64,000 bases of DNA from Taudactylus pleione (GCA_031769625.1 JAUIMM010000115.1:17066501-17130500), one strand, 5' to 3'; shown: positions 11,848 through 23,067, counted from the first letter of the stretch. The notes: generated by a model not told the origin, from the sequence alone. A program made the numbers and translations.

Positions 11848-12305
11848 TGTATGAGAAAATGAGGGTAGGGAGAGAGGCTAGGGTAAGAGCACTGCTTTTT
11901 ATTACACGGACTTCTGAAAGACTGAACACCTGCTTTTTTTCTAACCAATATCTTTTAATGTGAATAAAAGTATTATACTGCTAGTGGTGTGATTGTAACA
12001 GATGGTAAAATAACTCTTTTGCTTAAGGTAATTCATACTGTACAGTTTAAAAATTAATTATCATTTATATGTTGAAATGTTTGTGTTTTTCAAGGCTTAA
12101 AATGTTCAAAAGTTATTTTTGATTAATCTTCTTTTTGCATTATGTTTTTTTTATGTTTAAACATTGATTTTGTTGAAAACACCAATTAAAAGGTTTCATT
12201 TTATTGACCATTTATATTTTTATTCCCGGGAATAAGTGGGTAGGGGTCCCAGTGCATTGTTTTTTCCCAGGGCCTACAATGCTGTGAAGATGGCCCTGAT
12301 TATAG

Positions 12306-12835
12306 AAGGTTATTTTTATTTAAATCTAATAGAAAATGAGTTTTCGTTATCAAAACAAACTTTTCTTATCTTTTGACCTGGCTGAGGGTAAATGTATCTG
12401 GGTGTATGTTTACCTGACGTAAATGTGGTGCATATCCTACCTATGAGAAGCTGGATGCAGCTTGTGATGCCCAACACACAGCGTATGAGTGCTTATAAGT
12501 TATTTTTATGCGCAAGTTTTTAGGGCTTCATATCTTTTCTTAACTCAGCATCAGACCCAGTGTGTTTTATGCTGTAGATTTTTTTCTACCCAGACTTCTC
12601 CAGAGGGTCGGTGATTAAATTAACTTGTTTTGTCTTTTTTCTTTTTAGAATTTTTTTCATTTAATTTTTTATAATCTCGGGACAGGGGAAGAATGATCTT
12701 TTAGTCTGGGGTTAAGTTTGCTGGGCCCTTTGAGCAGAAGCCTAGCCTACTAACAATATTAATAAGTTTTTATTTTTGTTTTAGTCCCCTTGGAAATTCC
12801 ATACAACATATGAGCAATAGAGACACACAAGCTGG
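12306..12835. other. Intron, nothing recognised
   Basis: T-rich sequence without paired ends. Confidence 0.35.
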
Positions 12836-12837
12836 TT

Positions 12838-13305
12838 CATCTAATATACAAAGATTTATCTAGTACCCAGAGTAGTAAGCAGAGCTTTATCCATACTTAC
12901 TGTACCTACTCTCCCAGAATGTCCGAGATACTCCTGACTTTATGTCGGAAGAGTGGGTGGATCTCCCGCATCCTGCCTACTTCCTAGTGCAGTGGGGGAG
13001 CAAATAGGGAGAGTAATCCCAGGGATCACGCATCCATGGGGAGGGGGTGAGGCTATTATGATGCAATCATTTGAAAATCAAGTCATTTTGGTCCACCCCT
13101 CATCTTAGACGCACAATTTGAGGGATTATGCCATGACCTGGGGGTAGAGCTTAATGACACAAAGCACTCAGCCATGTCCCCTCAGTAGCCAGCTGCAACT
13201 CTTTCTGTGCTTCTGCCCAAAAAGTAGGCATGTATAGCTTTATCTTGTACTTAGTCTAATATGCGTAGCCTTTTTTGTGCACAGTCTGATTACAAAGTCA
13301 TTGTG
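12838..13305. repeat. Local repeat with CTTAGTCTAATATGC words
   Basis: Phrases such as AATATACAAAGATTTATCTAG and CTTAGTCTAATATGCGTAGC recur here, at 14017-14115, at 18575-18747 and at 18918-19030. The three last stretches read like scattered units of one array. The array has been interrupted by a Tc1 here and by a hAT MITE at 18748. Confidence 0.5.
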
Positions 13306-14014
13306 CAGCCATGGCCAAAAGTTTTGGGAATGTATTGGTTTTCACAAAGTTTGCTGCTTCAGTGTTTTTAGACCTTTTTGTCAGATGTTACTATGGTATC
13401 CTGAAGTAAAAGTACAAGCATTTCATAAGTGTCAAAGGCTTTTATTGACAATTACATTAAGTTTATGCAGAGAGTCAATATTTGCAGTGTTGACCCTTCT
13501 TTTTCAAGACCTCTGCAATTCACCCTGGCATGCTGTCATTCAACTTCTGGGCCACATACTGACTGATGGCCGCCCATTCTTGCCTAATCAATGCTTGGCG
13601 TTTGTCAGAATATGTGGATTTTTGTTTGTCCACACGCCTCTTGAGGATTGACCACAAGTTCTTAATGGGATTAAGGTCTCCGGATTTTCCTTTCCATGGA
13701 CTCAGAATTTTGATGTTTTGTTCCCTGAGCCACTTAGTTATCACTTTTGCCTTACGGCAAGGTGCTCCATTATGCTGGAAAAGGCATTGTTCATCACCAA
13801 ACTGTTCTTGGATGGTTGGGAGAAGTTGCTCTTGGAGAATGTTTTGGTACCATTATTTATTCATGGCTGTGTTCTTAGGCGAATTGTGAGTGAACCCACT
13901 CCCTTGGCTGAAAAGCAACCCCACACATGAATGGTCTCAGGATGCTTTACTGTTGGCAGAAAACTTTGTGAAAACCAATACTTGTGTCATTCTCAAAACT
14001 TTTGGCCATGGCTG
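13306..14014 (-). mobile_element. Internally deleted Tc1-like element (709 bp)
   Basis: The left end CAGCCATGGCCAAAAGTTTT and right end, complement CAGCCATGGCCAAAAGTTTT, form matching inverted repeats. TA is present on the right flank only. Compared with a normal 1.6-kb element, the N-terminal half of the transposase and its DNA-binding domain are gone. The family differs from those at 7372 and 20068. Confidence 0.85.
13520..13900 (-). pseudogene. Tc1-like transposase C-terminal fragment
   Basis: The minus-strand frame at 13520-13744 encodes a catalytic-core remnant with GDLNPIKNLWSILKRRV. The expected Glu of NPIE is Lys, so the active site is lost. It continues to the C-terminus (QKLNDSMPG). 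Upstream, 13745-13900 still resembles the region around the second Asp (ends in NGAPC-like sequence), but the frame is interrupted. Confidence 0.8.
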
Positions 14015-14016
14015 TA

Positions 14017-14395
14017 TAGCTTTAGCTGGTGCTTAGCCTACTATACATAGCCTTATTTGGTCCACAGTCTGTGATGCAGATCTATAAATAGTATCCAGTC
14101 TAAATTGCAAATATTTATCTGGTACCGTTTAATATGAAATAAATCCCCCAGCACACTGCAGATAGGCCAGCAAAAGGATAAATCAACACAAAAAGATATG
14201 CGCTCCTTATCGTCATACAGATATATAAAAAGTACCACACAGGTGTATTAATTCTCCTGAAATTCCAGCTTCCTTGATGTATGATCCAAAGATGCAGTCT
14301 CCAGTTTAAGAACATGGAATTACACAGGAGTGCTGGATTTCCCAAATCTCCAACTTCATAGAGGTATGGTATAGTAATGGTGTATCCTCCGTTAC
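14017..14395. repeat. Local repeat continuation and old repeat fragment
   Basis: Starts with CTTAGCCTACTATACATAGC words as at 12838. It then contains CCCAGCACACTGCAG, a phrase also found at about 37800 and 38510 in the 1.07-kb insertion. The boundaries are unclear. Confidence 0.4.
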
Positions 14396-15661
14396 CAGTG
14401 TTCTCCCTAGGCTGTTTTCTGCAGGCGCATCGCCTGGCAGAAACAGCCTACCCCCCGGCACTATCCCCCGCCGCATTCCCGGTCACCCTTGCCGACCTCT
14501 GCTGTGGAACGCTGGCCTCTGAAGCGACCGGAGGCTAAAGAAGTCTCCGATCGCTTCAGAGGCAAGCATTCCCAGTGATGCAGTGCGCGGGTGACATCAT
14601 GACGTGAGAAGCCTGCCCTGCACGCCTGCTGGATCTATTAGATCCAGTCAGAGCGAGGCAGCGGGAGTGGGAGCGCGAGCGCCAAGCATGTTCAGGTAAG
14701 TTCTGGCTGGGACTGGGGCTTTGACCAGTCCGGTGACTATATATTTATCATGGTGTAAATCCGTAAAGTAAGTCTAGGGCAGTGTATTGCAGCTGGGTTT
14801 CTACTGTTCTCAAATCTGCAAATTATACATTTGCACAACTGGTAAAACGAGGGACGTGCCTATAGCTACTATCCCCTGTGAGGTATTAATAACTTCAGAG
14901 GACAGAGAGGGAGCGGTAGTCGTTACACCCTGAGTGTAATTCACTGGTTTTATCTGTTTTGGGCATTGCTCTGCTAATGAGCCCCACGTTGTCAATTTCC
15001 TTCTTACATCTCAGTAGGAAATATTTCATGGGCACTGCATAAGGGGCACTGTTTAAGCCTGGGGGCACCGCATAAGGGGCCAGTCTTTAAGCCTGGGGGC
15101 ACTGCATAAGGGGCCAGTCTGGTGGCACTGCATAAGGGGCACTGCATAAGGGGCCAGCCTGGGGGCACTGCATAGGGTCACTACTTCAGCCTGGGGGCAC
15201 TGCATAAGGGACCAGCCTGGGGGCATTGCATAGGGGCACTACTTCAGCCTGGGGGCACTGCATAGGGGCACTACTTCAGTCTGAGGGAAATGCATAAAGG
15301 GGAAAACTACAGGGGACACTGTATAAAGGGGAAAACTACAGGGGACACTATAAAGGGGAAAACTACAGGGGGCAATGTATAAAGGGGAAAACTACAGGGG
15401 GCAATGTATAAAGGGGAAAACTACAGGGGGCACTGTATAAAGGGCACAAATATAGGGGGCACTGCATATGGGGATAACTACTGGGGGCACTGCATAATGG
15501 GCACTTTTGACTGAGAGCCAGTGGGGGAGCAGCCTGAGACCTGTCGGGCTGGAATTGTAAGGGAGATACTCCTTTTCCCGGCGCGCGCATAATTGCGAAG
15601 GCCCCCACCCGGCTACTTCTTGATGCCACCCAGCTGGAAAAAATTTCTGGGGAGAACACTG
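14396..15661. mobile_element. hAT-like element carrying a minisatellite
   Basis: The ends CAGTGTTCTCCCTAGG and CTGGGGAGAACACTG are inverted. No convincing 8-bp duplication is seen. The GC-rich first part (14400-14700) contains GAAGCGAC...CGATCGCTTC and GGATCTATTAGATCCAGTCA. The same phrases are found at 39600-39740. The second part is a minisatellite. Confidence 0.65.
15029..15510. repeat. Minisatellite with GGGGGCACTGCATAAGGGGC units
   Basis: Degenerate head-to-tail units of about 20-35 bp based on GGGGGCACTGCATAAGGGGC. The second half of the array has shifted to a GGGGAAAACTACAGGGG variant, where each subarray looks internally homogenised. It lies inside the hAT-like element. A similar array occurs at 39845-40420. 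Confidence 0.85.
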
Positions 15662-15741
15662 TATCCACAAAAAACTTTTCTCAGACAATGTATACATATG
15701 GCACTGCTGGTGCTTTTGTAGTCAGACGTCTTTTTCTTGTA

Positions 15742-16705
15742 CAGGTTGAGTCTCCCATATCCAAATATTCCAAAATAAGGAATTTTTTTAGCATGACTGA
15801 GATAATGAAACCTTTGCTTTTTGATGATCCAATGTACACAAACTTTGTTTAAGGCACAAAATGATAAAAAATATTGTATAAAATTACCTTCGGACTTTGG
15901 GCCTGATTCAGACCCGCTCTCGAGCGCTACGCGCCGCAAGCGAGTCGATGGTGGCACAGTGCGCATGTGCACGACGGAGCCAGCTCCGTCATGCGCATGC
16001 GCGAGAGCCGGATAGCGACGGGCAAACCGTCGCTCTGGGTCTCGTACCAAAGGGGGCGTGCTGTCGATGTTGAGTGAGGTGGGTGGGCCGGGGGCGTGGC
16101 TGCCCAGACGAAGGTGTTCCCATGGGAACGTCTACCGTCTGGGGCCCGCCCCACTGACATCACAAGTGATGTCAGTAGGAGTGCTTTCGGCTCTGTTAGA
16201 GCCGAAAGCACTCTTGGGCTTGCGGCAAAAAGAACTCTACCACAAGGATCTCGTCACAAGCCCGATGGTCGCGATGGTCTTGACCATCGCAACCATCATC
16301 ATGGCCGCTCGCTATAGCTGTGGGTGGTCACCCACAGCTATGCGAGTGGCCAGGAGGCCGTTCTTAAAAACCAGAGGGCCGGCCCTGATTCAGAGCGAGC
16401 GCTCTGTCAGAGCGTCCGGCTTTGAATCAGGCCCTTTGTGTATAAAGTGTATATGAAACAGAAATTAATTTCATGTATGTACACAAACGTTGATTGAGCC
16501 ACAAAATTATTGAAATGATTGTATAAAATGACCTGCAGGCTGTATGTATAAGGTGTATATTAAACATAAATACATTCTGTGTTTAGATTTGGGTCCCATT
16601 CCCAAGATATTTCAATATAGTATGCAAATATTCCAAAATACGGAATATTCCGATATCCAAAAAATCCCTGGTCTCAAGCGTTTTGGATATGGGAGACTCA
16701 ACCTG
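15742..16705. mobile_element. Tigger/pogo-like MITE, split by another MITE
   Basis: The ends CAGGTTGAGTCTCCCATATC and complement are flanked by TA (15740-15741, 16706-16707). Removing the 537-bp insertion at 15899-16434 leaves a roughly 430-bp element colinear with the copy at 53459-53900. This includes the ATTGTATAAAATTACCTTC segment. TA duplication and terminus type fit the Tigger branch of Tc1/mariner. Confidence 0.85.
15899..16434. mobile_element. GGGCC-terminus MITE, family B copy 2
   Basis: The element is bounded by GGGCCTGATTCAGACCCG and AATCAGGCCC, with TTT on both sides (15896-15898, 16435-16437). The uninterrupted relative of its host at 53459-53900 confirms that the interruption is an insertion. 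The interior has the family B palindromes (TGACATCACAAGTGATGTCA; GATGGTCGCGATGG...CCATCGCAACCATC). Its 3' end is itself a palindrome of about 58 bp. Confidence 0.9.
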
Positions 16706-16718
16706 TACATATCAACAG

Positions 16719-17275
16719 TATGCAGTCGGGAAGCCGGCGGACCTAATCCCGACAGCCGGCTTCCTAACTGCTTAATCCCGGCAAGGGTTAAATGACAGGT
16801 GTCTAAATCTAGACGCCTGTAATTTTACCGACGCCGGGAGACCGGTACACGGCATCCCGATCTAAGTGATGCCGGGCGCAGAGCACGGACAGCCGCGGGG
16901 ACGGGAGGGTTAGGTTTAGGGCTCCCGGGGGGAATTAGAGTTAGGCACCCCCCGAAGGTTAGGGTTAGGCTAGGGGGAGGGAGGGTTAGGGTTAGGCACC
17001 CCCGGGGGGGATTTAGGGTTAGACACCCCCCCGAGAGACTTAGGTTTAGTCGGCGGGGAAGGGGGGGTTAGGTTTAGGTTCTTAGAGGGGGGATTAGGGT
17101 TAGGCACTGGGGGCGAAGGTTAGGGTTAGGCACCCCTAAGGGAGGGTTAGGGTTAGGGGGTAGAATTAGGTTAGTGAATACTTACCTAGAGACGATCAGG
17201 ATTTTCATCCTTGTCGGGCTGCCGCTGTCGGGATTTGTACCGCCGACCAGGGGTCCGGCGGTAAATCATACTGAT
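16719..17275. mobile_element. Foldback element with TTAGGG-like core, copy 2
   Basis: Arms with GGGAAGCCGGCGG / CCGACAGCCGGCTTCC and, on the right, CTGCCGCTGTCGGGATT surround a core of GGTTAGGGTTAGGCACCCC units at 16905-17175. The core is not true telomere repeat. Non-coding. Confidence 0.65.
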
Positions 17276-17743
17276 TCCGATATCAACTGTGCCAATGACA
17301 AGTGCGAGAACAGCAAGGCCCCCGATGACCACACCGACTGAGGGGCCACTTTTAGGTTCTTGTTGCAGGCTGTCACCTGCGTCCCGGTCAGCAAGAGGGG
17401 AAAAGGCTTCCTTGTGGTCACAGTGGCTCAATGTCCGGCTGGTAGGGACTGAGCCCACGCTGAGGTTGGTGGCTGTCACTCTGTGCTACAGTACAAATCT
17501 TGAGTCCCACCTCTTTAGCAGCACTTCCTGGTATTGCGGTCACCTGATGCGTTTCTTGGCCAATCAGAAGGGGCGTTTGTCTTTATCTATTTACTATATG
17601 ACAATAAAGAGCGTGTATTTTTTTGTGTTAAATTATGTTCTGAATTCAGTATTGGTGATAATGCAAGGATAACTGCTGCTCCTGTATATTGCACATTAGA
17701 GACACTCCGCTTCTGATATCTTAGGCCAGCATAAAGAGACTTA
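17276..17743. other. Intron, nothing recognised
   Basis: No paired ends. A short minus-strand frame at 17186-17479 contains a hydrophobic run (about residues 48-70). It overlaps the repeat arm and has no support as a gene. Confidence 0.4.
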
Positions 17744-18279
17744 GGCCCTCATTCAGAGGCGGTCGCAAGAAGCGAGCACTCGCTCTGAATGAGAGCGGCT
17801 GCTTGACTGTTCAAGTGCGGCTTCCTGGTTGCTAGCCAAGCTGTGGGTTACCACCCACAGCTTTAGCGACCGACCAGGTTGATGGTCGCGATGGTCAAGA
17901 CCATTGCGACCATCGGGGCTTGCGATGAGACCCTAAGGTTGGGTCTTGGCAACTGCAAGCCCCAGGGAGCTTCCTGCTCTGATCGAGCAGGAAGCTCCCC
18001 ACTGACATCACTGCTGATGTCACTGCGGCCGCCCACAAAACGGCTGGCGTTCCTTAAGGAATGCCTCCGTTTGTGAAACCAAAACGACGCCTACAAAACG
18101 GGTCGAGCTGTCGATCAACATCGACAGCCGCCCCTTTTGTAGTGAGCTCCGGAGCGAGAGAATTTCTCTCTCACTCCGGGGCTTGCACACGCGCATTGCG
18201 GCCGCTGCACGTGCGCAGGGCCAAAACATCAACCCGGTTGCGAGCGCTCAGTGCTTGCAACCGGGTCTGAATGAGGGCC
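17744..18279. mobile_element. GGGCC-terminus MITE, family B copy 3
   Basis: The ends GGCCCTCATTCAGAGGCG and GGGTCTGAATGAGGGCC are flanked by TTA on both sides (17741-17743, 18280-18282). It shows family B palindromes, including GATGGTCGCGATGGTC and TGACATCACTGCTGATGTCA. Its order is partly inverted relative to copy 1. Confidence 0.88.
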
Positions 18280-18574
18280 TTATATTTTACCTGAAATAAT
18301 AGCAATGCAGAGAGCTTTGCATACATTTGCAAATATATGGTAAGCCACGAGGCCCTGGCAAAACATCTCTGCTCTGGTGGTCCTAACGTTACATGATAAT
18401 AGCACCTACTTTGGGTGTAGTCTAGACTTACCCCTCCCTTCCATGCGACTGTGATGGGCTTTTAAATTGATTTGAGCAACTAGCATTCTGTGTAAGCCTG
18501 TTTAATATGCACTGTTTTCTGATGCTAAGTTTAATATGCAGAACCTTATATGGGCACAGTTAGATATTTAGAGT

Positions 18575-18747
18575 TATAATTCAGTCTAATATACAAATAT
18601 TTATCTGGTACTTAGAGTAGTATGCCGAGATTTATCTGGTGCTTAGTCTAATGAGCATAGCCTTATTTGGTGCACAGTCTGATTTTCACAATCTATAGTA
18701 TATATCACATCAAGCCTAGTATGTTGAGCTTTAGCTAGTGCTTAGTT
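18575..18747. repeat. Local repeat, CTTAGTCTAATATGC type
   Basis: Two units with AGTCTAATATACAAATATTT and TTATCTGGTGCTTAGTCTAA, matching 12838-13305. The hAT MITE at 18748 is inserted in this array, which resumes at 18918. Confidence 0.55.
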
Positions 18748-18917
18748 CAGAGGTTCCCAAACAAGATCCTCAATAATTCAGGTTTTAGAGATATCCATGG
18801 TTGAGCACAGGTGGTTAAATCAAGTTGACTTAGGTATTAAGTCACATTGGCCAAGCACGGATATTCTTAAAACCTGGACTGTTAGGGTGCTTTGAGGACA
18901 GAATTTGGGAACCTCTG
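18748..18917. mobile_element. Short hAT MITE (170 bp)
   Basis: The perfect inverted ends CAGAGGTTCCCAAA are flanked by GCTTAGTT (18740-18747) and GCTTAGTC (18918-18925), an 8-bp target duplication with one mismatch. The interior has no coding capacity. Confidence 0.88.
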
Positions 18918-19033
18918 GCTTAGTCTAATATGCATTGCAATATGCATATCAGTATATGTCATATCCAGCCTAATATGCAGAGCTTTAGCTGCTGCTTAGG
19001 CTAATATGCATAGCCCTATTTGAGCTCAGTATG

Positions 19034-19277
19034 CCATTTTGACAATCATATTGTTGACAGTAACAATGTTAGGTTGAACACTACATGCTAATAATGAGAT
19101 GTAAAATATTTTAACAGGTTCAGATATAGAACTTCAAATATACTGGTAAAGCCTCACGTTTTAAGTCCTAAAGCCAACACTGTTAAATTGCTTGTCATCG
19201 CATTATTATATCTGGGTGTAGTGTTCAACCTAACAGTATTCCCATTGTCATTGTCGACATTATAATTGTTGAAATGG
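19034..19277. mobile_element. Foldback MITE
   Basis: The left arm has CCATTTTGACAATCATATTG and GTTAGGTTGAACACTACATG. The right arm has their complements around TGTAGTGTTCAACCTAAC and TATAATTGTTGAAATGG. The loop is about 120 bp. Non-coding. Confidence 0.65.
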
Positions 19278-19669
19278 CAACAACATCCCCTTATTTTGTA
19301 ACAGTAACAGCTGACTTTGGAACCCCTGATGATATGTTGAGGTTCTAGGTCTGTAAAACAGCATTACAAGAATACTGTTGTGCTCAGTTAATTGGCAGAC
19401 TGTTACTGAAGGGGTTTGGTGCTGATACTGTACTTGCCACCTGCATCTCTTTCAGACAGAGTGGAAAGGCATGGTACTGGCTGTGATCATATAGAGGGTG
19501 ACTTACCGAGTGTCTCGCAAGGCCTATATCTAGGTGTGCTACATCAGGTTGTGTAGCAGTCATCCGTATGTTCTGGGAGGCCTTTTTCTCACAGCAGGGA
19601 CATTAGTCAGCGGGTGAAATGTAGATCTCCATGCCCTTTCTATTTCTCCTGTCTCACCTTAGATGATTC
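19278..19669. other. Intron, nothing recognised
   Basis: No structure found. Confidence 0.35.
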
Positions 19670-19677
19670 ATTGGCTC

Positions 19678-20009
19678 CAGGGGTGTATCTACCGCACACC
19701 CTGCACCCATAGAGTCTTATACTTACCTGTGCGTAGTGCTGCTCTGCAGCGCCGAGCCAGCGCTGCAGAGCTGCAAAAATGACTGGGAAAGTGGCGGCAG
19801 ACATTTTCCAGGTGACTTGCGCATGCGCAGTGCCGCTGTCTCCGGGAAAACAGTGTGGGCAGGATTTTCTCAGAGACCAGCGCATGTGCGGCAGATTTTG
19901 GTACTAAGCCAGAATCTACTGCCAGTGCTGTGCTACAGAACCGCCAGGGAGAGGAGGGGGCCCGCAATGAGTCTGCACACGGGCCCCCTGCTCTCTTGAA
20001 ACGCCCCTG
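19678..20009. mobile_element. hAT MITE (332 bp) with perfect 8-bp duplication
   Basis: CAGGGGTGTATCTACC at the left and GAAACGCCCCTG at the right are the termini. ATTGGCTC is perfectly duplicated at 19670-19677 and 20010-20017. The interior is GC-rich with CTGCAGCGCCGAGCCAGCGC-type snapbacks and no transposase. Confidence 0.88.
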
Positions 20010-20067
20010 ATTGGCTCCTCACTTTTAATTCCCAATAGCATGCAGTTTTAGAGAGAAATACAATTTA

Positions 20068-21674
20068 CAGTGCATTCAAAAAGTATTCACAGCGCTTCAC
20101 TTTTTCCACATTTTGTTATGTTACAGCCTTATTCCAAAATGGAATAAATTCATTTTTGCCCTCAAAATTCTACACACAATACTCCATAATGACAACGTGT
20201 GAAAAGTTTTTTTGAGATTTTCACAAATTTAATAAAAAAAAAAAGAAATCACATGTACATAAGTATTCACAGCCTTTGCCATGAAGCTCAAAATTGAGCT
20301 CAGGTGCATCCTGTTTCCACTGATCATCCTTGAGATCTTCCTACAGCTTAATTAGAGTCCACCTGTGGTAAATTCAGTTGATTGGGCATGATTTTGAAAG
20401 GCATACACCTGTCTATATAAGCTCCCACACTTGACAGTGCATGTCAGAGCACAATTCAAGCATGAAGTCCAAGGGATTGTCTGTAGACCTCCGAGATAGG
20501 ATTGTCTCGAGGCACAAATCTGGGGAAGGGTACAGAAAAATATCTGCTGCTTTGAAGATCCCAATGAGCACAGTGGCCTCCATCATCTGTAAATGGAAGA
20601 AGTTCGGAACCACCAGGACTCTTCCTAGAGTTGGCCGGCCGTCTAAACTGAGCGATCGGGGGAGAAGGGCCCTAGTCAGGGAGGTGACCAAAAACCCGAT
20701 GGTCACTCTGTCAGAGCTACAGCATTTCTCTGTGGAGAGAGGAGAACCTTCCAGAAGGACAACCATCTTTGCAGCAAACCACCTATCAGGCCTGTATGGT
20801 AGAGTGGCCAGACGGAAACCACTCCTTAGTAAAAAGCACATGGCAGCTCGCCTGGAGTTTGCCAAAATGCACCTGAAGGACTCTCAGACCATGAGAAACA
20901 AAATTCTCTGGTCTGATGAGACAAAGATTGAACTCTTTGGCATCAATGCCAGGTGTTATTTTTGGAGGAAACCAGGCACCGCTCATCACCAGGCCAGGTG
21001 GCAGCATCATGCTGTGGGGATGTTTTTCAGTGGCAGGAACTGGGAGACTAGTCAGGATAGAGGAAAATATGAATGCAGCAATGTACAGAGAAATCCTGGA
21101 TGAAAACCTGCTTCAGAGCATTCTTGATCTCAGACTGGGGCGACGATTCATCTTTCAGCAGGACAACGACCCTAAGCGCACAGCCCAGATATCAAAGGAT
21201 TGGCTTCAGAACAACTCTGTGAATGTCCTTGAGTGGCACAGCCAGAGCCCAGACTTGAATCCGATTGAACATCTCTGGGGAGATCTGAAAAAGGTTGTGC
21301 ACCGACGCTTCCCATCCAACCTGATGGAGTTTGAGAGTTGCTGCAAAGAGGAATGGGAGAAACTGCCCAAAGATAGGTGTGCCAATCTTGTGGCATCATA
21401 TTCAGAAAGACTTGAGGCTGTAATTGCTGCCAAATGTGCATCAACAAAGCATTGAGCAAAGGCTGTGAATACTTATGTACATGTCATTTCTTAGTTGTTG
21501 TTTTTTTTATTCAATTTGCAAAAATCGCAAAAAAACTTTTTACACGTTGTCATTATGGGGTATTGTGTGTAGAATTTTGAGGACAAAAATGAATTTATTC
21601 CATTTTGGAATAAGGCTGTAACATAACAAAATGTGGAAAAAGTGAAGCGCTGTAAATACTTTCCGGATGCACTG
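20068..21674 (+). mobile_element. Tc1-like transposon, second family (1607 bp)
   Basis: The ends CAGTGCATTCAAAAAGTATT and complement CAGTGCATCCGGAAAGTATT are flanked by TA (20066-20067, 21675-21676). Inverted repeats run about 200 bp. The same family is present in reverse at 59334-60972. From memory the terminus matches a family spread among fishes and frogs, near the PPTN/RTTN group. Confidence 0.94.
20462..21455 (+). pseudogene. Tc1-like transposase with a 26-bp deletion
   Basis: The frame opens at MKSKGLSVDLRDRIV, with paired helix-turn-helix domains, a GRPSK motif near residue 64, and the first catalytic Asp in WSDETKIELFG. After the codon for the H before Gln at about 20990, 26 bases are missing relative to the copy at 59334. 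The frame changes there. The rest is open and keeps GGSIMLWGCF, the second Asp in QQDNDPKRTA and the Glu in LNPIEHLWGDLK, ending ASTKH. Apart from the single deletion the gene appears intact, so this is a young copy. Confidence 0.93.
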
Positions 21675-21904
21675 TATAGCGATGGCAGCAAAGTGCCTCT
21701 GGAATGGTAGACAAGCCTTTTCGGGACCAGTATGTTCGTTAATTTGTCTCGCACCCCGTAGAGGTGTAATAGACGGTAACAGCCGGGCATCGCAGTTATA
21801 TGTGGCAGCATATTGCTATGACTTGAATTCCCACATTTATTACCTGTGGATAAAAAATATATGAACAGGACTGATCAACATAATTGTGCATTAGCAAAAC
21901 ATTA

Positions 21905-22272
21905 AGGGGGGTATCCAATTAGCCGGTAAATTAATTACCTTGCCCGGGGCTATCCAATTAGCCCCAAAGTCGGCCTGATGCCGACACTTATCGGGGGTAT
22001 TTTTTCGGGACCTGATGTGTCCCGAAAAAGAATCCACAATAACTGCTGTTTCTTCATCTGAAAAAAGGCGAAAACACATAGGTCCGCGAGCTTATCGTGG
22101 CACCTATGTGTTTTAGGGAGAACTATCCTATTATTTCGACCTAAATAATAGGGTAGGGTAAAAGAAAACATTGGCGAAAATCGGGAAATAATCTGCGAAA
22201 AATCCCCATTTTCTGCCGATCACGGGGGTCAATTAGCGCTGCAACAATGTCCGGTGCTAATTGGATACCGCT
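21905..22272. mobile_element. MITE ending GGTATCCAATTAGC
   Basis: The left end GGGGGGTATCCAATTAGC is answered by GCTAATTGGATACCGCTC. The interior has snapbacks (CCCGAAAAAG; GGGACCTGATGTGTCCC; CACCTATGTG). A related shorter element may lie at 31701-31905. Confidence 0.7.
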
Positions 22273-22353
22273 CTAAATGATGATGCTGAACTTTTAAAGA
22301 TTACAATTTAATTTACAAATATTGGGCTTTCACATAGATTTAAAACTGTAAAG

Positions 22354-22365
<12 letters not shown>

Positions 22366-22394
<29 letters not shown>
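22366..22394. repeat. AT microsatellite
   Basis: A run of AT dinucleotides following an A tract, directly beside the foldback element that starts at 22395. Confidence 0.9.
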
Positions 22395-22400
<6 letters not shown>

Positions 22401-22945
22401 CACAGGGGCTCTGCACTCACCATAACAACTAACAATAATGATAATAAACATAATACACAGTGGGGTTTTGGTTCATGAATTGATCAATGCATTTAAGCTT
22501 GCAGCCCCCGTCACGGGACCCCACTTTATTGCAAGTCCCTGGATTAGTGCTTTTTGTTTATTGTGATTCATTTTTATAATTAATCATTTTTGTGATCACA
22601 TTTTCTCTTGCACCCCTTTTAACTAGTTATCTAACTTGTGTCAGCTGTTTTCCTAGGTGCTTTGCAACAGGTGTGCTTGGTGACTGTCTCATATTTAAAA
22701 GCAAAGTTGCTGTGAGCTTTAAACCTTGATAGCATACCCTGAGTTTAACACTAATGTGATGGCTATGTCCATGTTATAATTCTGAGCAATAGAGTAGGGA
22801 CTTGCAGTAAAGTGGGGTCCCGTGACGGGGGCTGCAAACTTAAATGCATTGATCAATTCATAAACCAAAACCCCACTGTTTATTATGTTTATTATCATTA
22901 TTGTTAGTTATTATGGTGAGTGCAGAGCCCCTGTGATTTCTATTT
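22395..22945. mobile_element. Foldback element with about 150-bp arms
   Basis: The left arm (22396-22544) starts GAAATCACAGGGGCTCTGCA and holds CCCCGTCACGGGACCCCACT. The right arm (22798-22944) is its inverted near-copy, ending AGAGCCCCTGTGATTTC. The loop is about 250 bp. Identity between arms is high, with only scattered differences. Non-coding. AT microsatellites adjoin or lie close to both sides. Confidence 0.85.
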
Positions 22946-23008
22946 AAACAATGTGGTCAAATACCATGTTGCACCCCAAAACTAGGAATGGTGAGTGCCG
23001 TGGATCAG

Positions 23009-23012
<4 letters not shown>

Positions 23013-23067
<55 letters not shown>

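Larger units (their letters stand above)
9581..12298. mobile_element. Large hAT-like element with nested repeats
   Basis: The left end ACATGGCTGTCTTAA and right end, complement CAGGGCCATCTTCA, are imperfect inverted termini of the CAGGGCCGTCTT type. They are followed on both sides by GGGCCC-containing sequence. The flanks TATTATAG and GATTATAG (12298 onward) form a 7-of-8 target duplication, as expected for hAT. No transposase is recognisable. Inside lie a 25-kb-type GC-rich module (about 9750-10860) and a foldback element (11336-11847). Confidence 0.6.

Noticed and set aside
16905..17175. Interstitial telomere repeat
   Set aside because: TTAGGG occurs but within longer degenerate units and inside a foldback element present several times, so it is not a telomere scar.
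17186..17479. Small minus-strand frame with a membrane-like segment
   Set aside because: Half of it lies in the arm of a foldback element and there is no gene context.
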